A DNA stretch of 64,000 bases, taken from contig JAYRKY010000004.1 in the NCBI GenBank assembly GCA_041905525.1, positions 164,892 to 228,891 on the forward strand, read 5' to 3'. Below, one piece after another: positions 8,894-16,100 of the stretch. Under the pieces are notes generated by a model. That model was given only the letters and a program-made list of their open reading frames with translations, did no database searches and had not been told where the DNA came from. The position numbers and the translations under genes were made by a program. Every line of letters starts with the position of its first letter. Position 1 is the stretch's first letter. This stretch comes from SHVO01 sp041905525 (GTDB taxonomy: Bacteria > Pseudomonadota > Alphaproteobacteria > Rhodospirillales > Rhodospirillaceae).

Positions 8894-9706
8894 ATGTTTC
8901 ACACGATCCTCTTGTCCGGTGACCGGTCGGGCGACGCCCTGGCGCAGATGTCGCCGGGCAGACGAAAGGCGTTCTTGCCGCTGAACGGTCGGCCGATGAT
9001 CTGCTACGTGCTCGATATGCTGCTTGCCGCGCGCGGCATCGATCACATCACCATCGTCGCCAACCGGGTCGACGACTTCCAAGCCAGCGCAGACATCGCC
9101 AAGCTTCTCGCCGACCGGGCTGCCGCGGGCCGGGTGAGTTTTGCCGAAGGCGCCGATAGTCCGGCGGGTAGTGTGCTCAAGATCGCCGAGAACCTGGGAC
9201 CGCGTGTTTCGGTACTCGTCACCACCGCCGACAACCCCCTTCTGAGCGTCGCGACGCTCGAGCAGTTCTGCGACGCCGTGAACGCTGACCCCGAACTCGA
9301 TGCGGCCGTCGGCCTTGCTCGTGAAGTCGACATTCGAGCGGCCTTCCCAAATTCGAAACGAACCTTCATTCGCCTGGGCGGCGCGGGCTTCAGTGGATGC
9401 AATGTTTTTGCGCTCCGCCCGGGCGTCGGGCCCAAAGCGGCGCGCGCTTGGCGGGAAGTCGAGGGCCGCCGCAAGAAACCCTGGCAGCTCATTCTCCATT
9501 TTGGCGTGTTCACCTTGCTGCGGGCGCTGTTGGGCTTGCTCGACCTGGAAAAGGCCTTTAAAGCCGCCTCCAAGACCTTAGGCTTGCGCGCCAAGCCTAT
9601 CGTGCTGGATGATGCGGTCGCCGCGATGGATGTGGACCGTCCGGAGCATATTGCGATCGCCGAGCAAGTTCTTGCGAGCCGAGGGGAAGGCGCACGCGCC
9701 ACGTAA
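8894..9706 (+). CDS. MobA-like nucleotidyltransferase
   Basis: 270 residues with an NTP-transferase fold: LLSGDRSGDALAQ replaces the usual glycine-rich loop, followed by KAFLPLNGRPMI, VTTADNPLLS with the metal-binding Asp, and MDVDRPEHIAIAE at the end. Such proteins activate sugar or polyol phosphates with a nucleotide. It lies 57 bp after the cytidylyltransferase fusion and 1 bp before the glycerophosphotransferase, so an activated precursor for that transferase is the likely product. The variant loop argues against a role in molybdenum cofactor synthesis. Exact substrate unknown. Confidence 0.75.
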   Translation: MFHTILLSGDRSGDALAQMSPGRRKAFLPLNGRPMICYVLDMLLAARGIDHITIVANRVDDFQASADIAKLLADRAAAGRVSFAEGADSPAGSVLKIAENLGPRVSVLVTTADNPLLSVATLEQFCDAVNADPELDAAVGLAREVDIRAAFPNSKRTFIRLGGAGFSGCNVFALRPGVGPKAARAWREVEGRRKKPWQLILHFGVFTLLRALLGLLDLEKAFKAASKTLGLRAKPIVLDDAVAAMDVDRPEHIAIAEQVLASRGEGARAT

Positions 9707-9707
9707 C

Positions 9708-10925
9708 GTGAACGCTGTATCGAAGCCAAGTGCGATAAAGGCTGAGCGTCCGCTGCGCGTCGGGTTTCTTTACAACCACGAGGGCGTGCACCAGGTGCGC
9801 CACAGCGCCGTGGTTATCCCCCAGCTGCTCGAACGTCATCCGCATATTCAGATCACGGTGCTCGCCACCTCGGAAGCGCTGATCGAAGCGGTCATCGGCG
9901 TTTGCGGGCCGGAGCTCATCGGCCGCGTCGAGATCATCAAGTTGTCGCGACCGGCATGGCGAAAACCGCTGGCAGGTGTTCTGGACAAGGTGAGCCCCTT
10001 CAGCCGGCTCGATAACCTGTACAGCAATCGAGACCTCTTCGCGAAGTTCGACGCCCTGGTCGTGACCGAAGGGACGAGCCTGTTTTTGAAGAAGCTCCGC
10101 GGCCTGGAGCATCTCAAGATCATTCGCATCGACCATGGCGCCGGTGATAGGTCGATCGGATTTACCCCGTCATTCTCCGGAAACGATCTGGTGCTGATCG
10201 CCGGCGAAAAGCAGCGCGAGCGATTCTTGAGGTCCGGATATCTGCGCGAGGATCAAATCGCCGTGGTCGGCTACACCAAGTTCGATGCGGTGAACGCGCT
10301 GGATGGCTCCCGCAAAAAGCTGTTCGCGGACGACAAGCCCGTGGTTCTCTACAATCCGCATCCGGAGCCCAGGCTGTCGTCTTGGTACAAGATGGGCATC
10401 GAGGTGCTGGACTTCTTCCGCACCAGCAAGGACTACAATCTCATCTTCGCCCCGCACGTGATGTTGTTCCGCCGTCGGCTTCACATCTCGCTGGAATCCT
10501 GGGCGGCGCGCGTGCGCCGGAACTTGCCCCGGCGTTTCCACGATTGCCCGCACATGTTGATCGATACGGGCAGTTCCGCTTCCGTCGACATGACCTACAC
10601 ACTTGCCGCGGACATCTATCTCGGCGATGTCAGCAGTCAGGTTTACGAATTCCTTGTGCAACGTCGGCCGTGCGTTTTCCTGAACGCTCACGGCGCGGAT
10701 TGGCAGCACGACGCCAACTATGCCTTTTGGAAATTCGGGCCTGTCCTCGATGATGTCGCGCATCTCGGAGCCGCCCTTGATGGCGTCGTGACGTCGCATG
10801 ATCGCTATCGCCCGATCCAGGAAGCGGCGTTCCAGGATACGTTCGACTTGCAACCGGTCGCCTCATCGGTCCGCGCGGCGGACGCGATCGCCGGCTTTCT
10901 GAATGCGCGCTATTTGGCCGCTTGA
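9708..10925 (+). CDS. CDP-glycerol glycerophosphotransferase-like protein
   Basis: 405 residues, soluble or peripheral. The C-terminal half carries the pattern of the CDP-glycerol:poly(glycerophosphate) transferase family: NPHPEPRLSSWYKMG, FAPHVMLF, LIDTGSSASVDMTYTLAADIYLGDVSSQVYEF and CVFLNAHGADW. The family adds polyol phosphate units to surface polymers. GTG at 9708, directly after the preceding stop, is the likely start; a longer in-frame start at 9609 would overlap the upstream gene by about 100 bp. The last 16 bp overlap the end of the convergent DUF6491-like gene. It completes the 7542-10925 operon. Confidence 0.75.
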   Translation: MNAVSKPSAIKAERPLRVGFLYNHEGVHQVRHSAVVIPQLLERHPHIQITVLATSEALIEAVIGVCGPELIGRVEIIKLSRPAWRKPLAGVLDKVSPFSRLDNLYSNRDLFAKFDALVVTEGTSLFLKKLRGLEHLKIIRIDHGAGDRSIGFTPSFSGNDLVLIAGEKQRERFLRSGYLREDQIAVVGYTKFDAVNALDGSRKKLFADDKPVVLYNPHPEPRLSSWYKMGIEVLDFFRTSKDYNLIFAPHVMLFRRRLHISLESWAARVRRNLPRRFHDCPHMLIDTGSSASVDMTYTLAADIYLGDVSSQVYEFLVQRRPCVFLNAHGADWQHDANYAFWKFGPVLDDVAHLGAALDGVVTSHDRYRPIQEAAFQDTFDLQPVASSVRAADAIAGFLNARYLAA

Positions 10926-11299
10926 GACGGCGGCGGCCCGTCGACCTTTGTCATCTCGATCACCGTGCAGATGTAGCGGTCAGCAATCACCTTGCTGAGG
11001 CGCTCACCGGTGTCGGCCTCTTCCGTGATAAAGCGGAGACCTTTGTCGTTCACGAACTTCATGCAGGTTTCGTAGGTGTCCACCCGGTACCAGCCGTTGT
11101 CCTGGCCTTGCACGTAGACAACCGTGTCCTTCTCACCTGGCCGCCAGCTTTTCACGCCGCCGAGATCACGAAAATGGATCGGCTTCTTCTTGGCGGCCGC
11201 AGCTTGAGGGGGAACCTGTTTCGCCGGCTCGGCGGCGATAGCGCCGGATGCGTACGCCAGGGCGGCCGCACCAGCGATCAAGAGACGAGAATACCGCAT
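10910..11299 (-). CDS. secreted DUF6491-like protein
   Basis: 129 residues with a Sec signal (RYSRLLIAGAAALAYASGAIAAE). The mature part has the pattern FRDLGGVKSW, VVYVQGQDNGWYRV, a C in ETCMKF and ICTVIEM, resembling the small periplasmic DUF6491 family of unknown function; the two cysteines could form a disulfide. The ATG at 11299 has GGAGG 5 bases upstream. The 3' end overlaps the convergent glycerophosphotransferase gene. Family assignment is from memory of the motif pattern. Confidence 0.7.
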   Translation of the reverse strand: MRYSRLLIAGAAALAYASGAIAAEPAKQVPPQAAAAKKKPIHFRDLGGVKSWRPGEKDTVVYVQGQDNGWYRVDTYETCMKFVNDKGLRFITEEADTGERLSKVIADRYICTVIEMTKVDGPPPSQAAK

Positions 11300-11344
11300 G
11301 GAGACCTCCAACATTGGACAGATACTGTATCGTATTGTCGGATG

Positions 11345-12715
11345 CTAAAGCAGCAAGTCCTGCCGCCGTATCACGGCAACTTGATCCGGAAGCTTGCGCA
11401 AGTCGGCGGCGACGCCCGGCCCGCCAACCTCGGTGATATTCGCCGTGACCGCGTGGGCGACTTGAAGCCGGCTCGCGAGTCCGAGGACATACGTCGAGCG
11501 GCGGCCGGCGCGCTGGCGGAAGACCAGCATGGCCTGGAATATCTCCTCGTCGTTGCGGCGCGTCCCACGGGGAATCTCAAGTCCCGCGACAATATGATCC
11601 AACGCCAGGATCTGCTCGGCCAACTGGAAAGGATCGAGCAGTACCGCCACGTCGCGGACGTAAGGGCGGAAGAGCTCGCGCAGGGGCACCAAAGATTCCA
11701 CCCCGAGGTGCTGCGGCACGTGCGTGATTTCTAGGCGCAGGTGTATCAAGCGCTCCCGCTGCGGGATATTGGAGATGAGCCGCTGGATATCCGAGAGGCG
11801 CGGTCCCTTCAGAACCGGATAGGGCACCGGGACCGTCAGCGTGGCCCGCAGGCCCTGCTCGCACATCTCGGAGAAGGCGCGCGTAGCCGCGGCGAGCAAG
11901 TCGAGGGCCGTTGCATCGTTCGGTGGCGGGCTGCCGACAGCAAACACTTCCGACCCATCCGCGCGCGCCGCGCGGAAGAAGAAGGAGTTGAGGCTCTGCG
12001 TCTCGGCGTTCCAGGCGGCCCGATAGGTCACCGACAGCTGGGACATCTCTGACTTGGCGGAAAGGTCGGACTTCACCGCGACCATCTTGGGCGGCGCGGC
12101 TGTCGGACGGGCGGGCTTCGCGGGAGCCTTTAAAGTTTCTTTTGCACCACCGATGCCGAGGGAGGTCGCCTGGCGCACGCTTTCCACAGCGGCGCGCACG
12201 CGATCCAGATTCAGGGAGCCGTCGGCGTTCAGAGCCCCTCTGAGATCGAGCTTAGCGGCTTCGGGAAGCGGGGGCGGAACTTCTGTGAAGCGGGCTCCGA
12301 CCAGCTTCTCGCCGATCTTGGCGGCGATGGCGTCGGCGCGCTTCATGGCTTCCGGTTCAGGCACGCCGGGGAACAGGAGAAGCCAGGTGTCTTTGTCCTG
12401 CGGAATGTAGGTGGCACCCTTGCCGATCATGCGGGAGATGGTCGACTCCGCGATCAGCAGGATGCGGTCTTCGTATTTTTCCCAGAGCTCGCCGATGGCC
12501 GCGCGGAATTCGCCAAGTGTGATGACCTGAACGCGCCCGCTGGCGCGGGTTTCGGATTCCTGGACGAGGTCGAAAAGCGCGAGCGCCACGCCTTCGTCCC
12601 AGTAAGCGCGCGGCGCGATATGCGGTTCTTCCTCGGCCGTTCCGGCGAGGCGGCGGATGGTGCCGCGCATACGCGATAGCGTCGGTTTCAGCGCCGAAAT
12701 CAAACTCCCAAACAT
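11345..12715 (-). CDS. degenerate GGDEF/EAL-like protein
   Basis: 456 residues, no membrane segment. Residues about 60-145 follow the secondary-structure pattern of a GGDEF domain (ATYIPQDKDTWLLLFPGVPEPEA, then ADAIAAKI) but the GGDEF signature is absent. Residues about 290-456 resemble an EAL domain skeleton (HLRLEITHVPQHLG, VAVLLDPFQLAEQILALDHIVAG) without the EAL catalytic residues. The middle is an Ala/Pro-rich linker. It would be inactive for c-di-GMP turnover and may be a binding or scaffold protein. It lies 9 bp after the DUF1045 gene, so the two are probably cotranscribed. Function unknown. Confidence 0.55.
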   Translation of the reverse strand: MFGSLISALKPTLSRMRGTIRRLAGTAEEEPHIAPRAYWDEGVALALFDLVQESETRASGRVQVITLGEFRAAIGELWEKYEDRILLIAESTISRMIGKGATYIPQDKDTWLLLFPGVPEPEAMKRADAIAAKIGEKLVGARFTEVPPPLPEAAKLDLRGALNADGSLNLDRVRAAVESVRQATSLGIGGAKETLKAPAKPARPTAAPPKMVAVKSDLSAKSEMSQLSVTYRAAWNAETQSLNSFFFRAARADGSEVFAVGSPPPNDATALDLLAAATRAFSEMCEQGLRATLTVPVPYPVLKGPRLSDIQRLISNIPQRERLIHLRLEITHVPQHLGVESLVPLRELFRPYVRDVAVLLDPFQLAEQILALDHIVAGLEIPRGTRRNDEEIFQAMLVFRQRAGRRSTYVLGLASRLQVAHAVTANITEVGGPGVAADLRKLPDQVAVIRRQDLLL

Positions 12716-12724
12716 GTCTCAAAA

Positions 12725-13438
12725 CTAGACGTTGCGGCCGAACGGAATCCGTTCGAGCGGCGTCATCGGCTGGCCGATGGCATCCTGCGCGAAGACGACA
12801 AGATCACGTATGCGGATGGGCTGGCCAAGAACGGGTTGCGCGAGCTTGGACAGAAGATCCATCACGCTCTGTCGCTCATGATCGTCGTCGATCCGGTCCG
12901 TCAGCGAAATATGGAAGCGGAACTCCTCCATCACATAGGGATAGCCCCAGTGCTCGAGCATCTGCTCCTGGTGAACGGTGAGCTTGTTCCGCTTGTAGTC
13001 TTCTTCCTGCTTCTTGGAGAGCGGCGTGCGGAAGCCTTCGAACGCGCGCACGCAAGCGGCCGCCAACCGCTCCAGCGCCGCCGATTCCGCGATCGGCGTC
13101 AGGGCGATAAACTTGCCGATCACGGCGAGTTCCAAGGGCGGAAGTTCAATGGGGCCGCGGCTCCGCGCGAATACGCGCGCCGCCGCAAGCAAACCCTCCG
13201 GCCGATTGACGGCATTGAGTTCGAAGGGGGGCTTCAGCGTGCCGTGGAAACCATAGCGGCGCGGGCTTTCGGTCAACTCGCCGATGCGCTCGAGGGAGGG
13301 TTTTGCATTCTTGCCGATGGCCGCTTCCAGCGCGGCGCGGCCACGATGCCCCAGCCAAGTCTGGCCGAAGGTATCCAGCGCGCTCTCGGGCTCGGGCGCG
13401 TAGTAGATGGCGTATCGCGGAGCCGTTTGCACGCCCAT
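12725..13438 (-). CDS. DUF1045 (2H phosphoesterase-like) protein
   Basis: 237 residues. The N-terminal RYAIYYAPEPESAL and the two histidine motifs YGFHGTLKPPFEL and FRFHISLTDRI identify the DUF1045 family, which has the 2H phosphoesterase fold and is often found with phosphonate genes. No phn genes occur in this window. The two H-x-T/S motifs are intact, so RNA-ligase-type or cyclic phosphodiesterase chemistry is possible. It starts at ATG 13438 and leads a two-gene operon with the degenerate GGDEF/EAL-like protein. Confidence 0.85.
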   Translation of the reverse strand: MGVQTAPRYAIYYAPEPESALDTFGQTWLGHRGRAALEAAIGKNAKPSLERIGELTESPRRYGFHGTLKPPFELNAVNRPEGLLAAARVFARSRGPIELPPLELAVIGKFIALTPIAESAALERLAAACVRAFEGFRTPLSKKQEEDYKRNKLTVHQEQMLEHWGYPYVMEEFRFHISLTDRIDDDHERQSVMDLLSKLAQPVLGQPIRIRDLVVFAQDAIGQPMTPLERIPFGRNV

Positions 13439-13539
13439 ACGTCAGTCCCCCTGTGCCGACGCAAGGCGAGGTCCTCTCGCCTCCCAGCTGACTCAGCACG
13501 CAAGCTTAGTTACGTAGTACCAATAGGTTAATAAAACGA

Positions 13540-14541
13540 TCAAGCCGCTTCGGCTGTCCCATGGTCCATGCGGGCAGCGAGGGCGACAAGTTCGGTAATA
13601 TTGTTTCCCTCCCGGCCGCAGGACATCACCGACGTGCGCCAGTTCCGCGCACCCGGGCAGCCGTGGAACAGACCGGCGGCGTGGCGCATCACATGATGGG
13701 CGAAAACCCCGCTTGCCACTTGAGCGGACGCATACCCCGCGTAGGCGGCAACGACTTCGGCACGCGTCGGCGGCGACGCTGTTTCGCCGAAGTAAAGGCG
13801 GTCGACGTCGGCGAGGATGTAAGGTGTATCGTAGGCCGCGCGGCCGACCATCACCCCGTCGAGGGGCGCGCCGTGGGCGCTGGTCATATGTGCCGCACCG
13901 ACGTCGAGATCGACTATCCCGCCGTTCAGGATGAATTCGAGTTTTGGAAACCGGACTTTCAGGTCGTGCACGCGCTCGTAATGGAGTGGCGGGATCTCGC
14001 GGTTTTCCTTGGGGCTCAGACCTTTAAGCCAAGCCTTTCGCGCGTGAATGATGAATGTCCGGCAGCCCGCCTCCGCAACCGCCGAGACAAAACCGGCGAG
14101 ATATTCGGGGCTGTCGAGGTGATCGATGCCGATGCGCGTTTTCACGGTGACTGGGATCTTCACCACCGCCCGCACCGCCGCCACGCAATCCGCCACCAAT
14201 TGCGGCTCGGCCATTAGGCAGGCGCCGAAGCGGCCCGAGGTCACGCGGTCGCTGGGGCAGCCGACGTTCAGATTGATCTCGTCGTAGCCGCGTTCCTCCG
14301 CCATCCGGGCCGCCGTGGACAATTCGCGTGGATCAGAGCCGCCGAGTTGGAGCGCCACGGGATGCTCGGTATCCGAAAATTCCAGGAACCGTTCGGGGCT
14401 CCGGCCGCGCACAAGCGCCGGGCTCGTGACCATCTCCGTGTAGAGCAAGGCGCGCCGCGATAGCAGCCTCATCAGGACCCGGCAGTGGCGGTCCGTGCGG
14501 TCCATCATGGGCGCAACGCTAAAGCGACGGGAAAGCTCCAC
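13540..14541 (-). CDS. dusA: tRNA-dihydrouridine synthase A
   Basis: 333 residues, an FMN enzyme that reduces uridines in the D-loop of tRNA. SVAPMMDRTDRHCR, MVTSPALVRG, the catalytic cysteine in LNVGCPSDRV, and the FMN-phosphate region LNGGIVDL to GVMVGRAAY are all present. Length is normal. The gene is divergent from the SOS-controlled small membrane protein; the intergenic gap of about 160 bp carries the LexA boxes 105-147 bp from the dusA start. Confidence 0.95.
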   Translation of the reverse strand: MELSRRFSVAPMMDRTDRHCRVLMRLLSRRALLYTEMVTSPALVRGRSPERFLEFSDTEHPVALQLGGSDPRELSTAARMAEERGYDEINLNVGCPSDRVTSGRFGACLMAEPQLVADCVAAVRAVVKIPVTVKTRIGIDHLDSPEYLAGFVSAVAEAGCRTFIIHARKAWLKGLSPKENREIPPLHYERVHDLKVRFPKLEFILNGGIVDLDVGAAHMTSAHGAPLDGVMVGRAAYDTPYILADVDRLYFGETASPPTRAEVVAAYAGYASAQVASGVFAHHVMRHAAGLFHGCPGARNWRTSVMSCGREGNNITELVALAARMDHGTAEAA

Positions 14542-14635
14542 GCAGGCTCCTCGGGGCGAATCGAACGAAGTTATGCCGGTCCTTTACCAGCGCAGGGCTG
14601 CCAAGGACAGCCGGACAGCCCCATTGCGAAGCCGC

Positions 14636-14664
14636 TTGACTGTTCGTTCCCAATTTGTTCTTAT
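14636..14664 (+). promoter_or_regulatory. sigma70-type promoter of the SOS small protein
   Basis: TTGACT (-35) at 14636-14641 and TCTTAT (-10) at 14659-14664 are separated by 17 bp. The first LexA box lies almost wholly in the spacer, the arrangement expected for steric repression. The small gene starts at 14701. Confidence 0.75.
14646..14660 (+). promoter_or_regulatory. LexA (SOS) box 1, GTTC-N7-GTTC
   Basis: GTTCCCAATTTGTTC is an exact match to the alphaproteobacterial LexA consensus GTTC-N7-GTTC. It sits between the -35 and -10 elements of the small-protein promoter. Confidence 0.88.
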
Positions 14665-14673
14665 CGCAAAAGA

Positions 14674-14688
14674 GAACAAACAAGGAAC
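14674..14688 (-). promoter_or_regulatory. LexA (SOS) box 2, inverted
   Basis: GAACAAACAAGGAAC reads GTTC-N7-GTTC on the minus strand. It lies 13 bp after box 1, just ahead of the ribosome site. Two exact boxes in one leader suggest tight or cooperative repression. Confidence 0.8.
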
Positions 14689-14700
14689 CAGGAGTCATTC

Positions 14701-14799
14701 ATGACCGCGACCTCTTTTCTCAAGGAAGCCTCTGCTCTGATTGGTCTTTTTGTGACCCTTTACATGTGGTCGCTGCTCGCTCTTGCATTGCAGAGCTGA
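14701..14799 (+). CDS. SOS-induced 32-residue membrane peptide (SidA-like role)
   Basis: The peptide MTATSFLKEASALIGLFVTL plus 12 further residues forms one hydrophobic helix (about residues 11-30) after a short polar N-terminus. AGGAG lies 6 bases before the ATG, so translation is well supported despite the size. Two exact LexA boxes and a -35/-10 pair precede it. In Caulobacter the 29-residue inner-membrane protein SidA is LexA-controlled and blocks division; a similar division-arrest role is inferred from size, membrane location and control, not from sequence identity. Stands alone, divergent from dusA. Confidence 0.82.
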   Translation: MTATSFLKEASALIGLFVTLYMWSLLALALQS

Positions 14800-15018
14800 T
14801 TTTCGGCCTAGGGCGGTCCGCCGCGGTCGCCCCTTAGGAACTTGTTAAGCTTTGGAAAGTAATAATTTTTTTACCGTGGGAGACAGCGCGCCTCACAGAA
14901 CATGAGGTTCGATGTTTGATCCAGGTCATTTGACTTGCCGAAGAACGGCGCAATATAAGTGATCTGTGGAAAACTTTAAAAATTCTACTTCTGCGCTAAG
15001 GGCGCAAGGTGCGCCCAA

Positions 15019-15444
15019 ATGAGCACCGCTCAGGTCTCCAATGCAGGGATCGTCGGCGCGAGCCCCCGGATTCCGCTTCGAAACTCGGTTGCGTCCTCAT
15101 CTGAGTATGTGGACTCGATGGGCGGTACCTATGCGCCGCCGCCGCGCGACCAATGGCATCCCTACGATGACGATCTGGGCGGCTTCGACACCACGCCGCG
15201 CCGCCGCGGGTACCGCGGGCCATTCCAGGACCAAGTCATCAGCTTCGGCGGCGTCCTCGTTTCGCGGGAAGTGGGCGCCACAATCATGCAGGCCCAGGCG
15301 TCGCTCGGCGCCACAGCGACTCCTCCGGTTGCGGCAGAAGCCGAGCGCGGGGTGGCGATCTACGAATTCAATCAGTCGCTGATCGGGGCCGCCCGCGCGA
15401 TTTCCGGGACGGGCTATACGTTCACCCCCGCCGCAGCGCCTTAG
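15019..15444 (+). CDS. hypothetical protein
   Basis: 141 residues, not recognised. It has no signal peptide or membrane helix. The first 65 residues are polar with Pro/Arg-rich stretches (APPPRDQWHPYDDD, TTPRRRGYRGP); the second half is Ala-rich and probably helical (TIMQAQASLGATAT to SLIGAARAI). It starts at ATG 15019 with a weak AAGGTG upstream. It ends 3 bp before the convergent ydbL-like gene. Ordinary GC-rich codon use supports coding. Confidence 0.6.
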   Translation: MSTAQVSNAGIVGASPRIPLRNSVASSSEYVDSMGGTYAPPPRDQWHPYDDDLGGFDTTPRRRGYRGPFQDQVISFGGVLVSREVGATIMQAQASLGATATPPVAAEAERGVAIYEFNQSLIGAARAISGTGYTFTPAAAP

Positions 15445-15447
15445 GCG

Positions 15448-15801
15448 CTACGGCTTACGCCAGCGTCCGCCGGCGTCCATCACGAACCACCCATTTCGCG
15501 CCGCGGCCTGAGTCTGCCGTTCGCCGGCCACCGCCTGTACGGCTTCAAGGGGCGTGCCTTCCTTCTGGGCCAGGGAGCGGTAGGTGTCCAAGCGGGCGCG
15601 ATTGATCGTCTCCACCAGCGCGCGGACTTCGGCGTTGGCTTCGGGCGAGACGGCGCCCACCAGGCCGTCGGGGCGTTCGCCGATCTGACCGGCACTGCGG
15701 GCCTGATCGAGATCAAGCGCGGCGGCCGGCGCCGCGGCGCTTGCCGCCAGCAGGCAGGCGGCAAACATCGCGCGGAGGCGCCGGGAATTTGTGTGCGTCA
15801 T
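15448..15801 (-). CDS. ydbL: YdbL family protein (DUF1318)
   Basis: 117 residues with a Sec signal ending in PAAALD. The mature part (LDLDQARSAGQIGERPDGL, VEALVxxIN-type helix, then AVAGERQTQAAARNGWFV) is the DUF1318/YdbL pattern. In enterobacteria YdbL is the periplasmic partner of YdbH and YnbE, which together bridge inner and outer membranes for phospholipid transport. The ATG at 15801 has GAGG upstream; a GTG at 15816 is in frame. It is the last gene of the operon after ynbE and ydbH, the conserved arrangement. Confidence 0.9.
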   Translation of the reverse strand: MTHTNSRRLRAMFAACLLAASAAAPAAALDLDQARSAGQIGERPDGLVGAVSPEANAEVRALVETINRARLDTYRSLAQKEGTPLEAVQAVAGERQTQAAARNGWFVMDAGGRWRKP

Positions 15802-15821
15802 GGCAGGTGTCCTCACAGCGG

Positions 15822-16025
15822 CTAAAAGATCTTGGGATTTTTCTGGATCGCCTCTTCAACGCCCTTCTCGAGCTTCACGCGCACCTCCTGCTCGATCTTG
15901 ACGTTGAGATTTATGACGATGGGTTTGTCGGGCACTTCAAGCCGGACCGTGGGCGAACAGCCGCCCACGGAACCGCCCAGTGCGGTCACGACTGCGCAAA
16001 GTGCGATGAATTTTCTGTCGAGCAA
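15822..16025 (-). CDS. ynbE: YnbE-like lipoprotein
   Basis: 67-residue outer-membrane lipoprotein. A hydrophobic signal leads to the lipobox GGC (VGGCSPTVRLEV); the rest, ending in IVINLNVKIEQEVRVKLEKG, is the YnbE pattern and forms a beta strand thought to extend the YdbH bridge. Start is a TTG at 16025 with AGGA upstream; no ATG is available in frame. It sits between ydbH and ydbL on the minus strand with gaps of 75 and 20 bp. Confidence 0.88.
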   Translation of the reverse strand: MLDRKFIALCAVVTALGGSVGGCSPTVRLEVPDKPIVINLNVKIEQEVRVKLEKGVEEAIQKNPKIF

Positions 16026-16100
16026 GGAAGGTGATCCTTTTCCTGGGTGCGACGTGTGTCCGAGTATTTTAGCCGAAGATGGCTGCTTTGCGGCAATACA

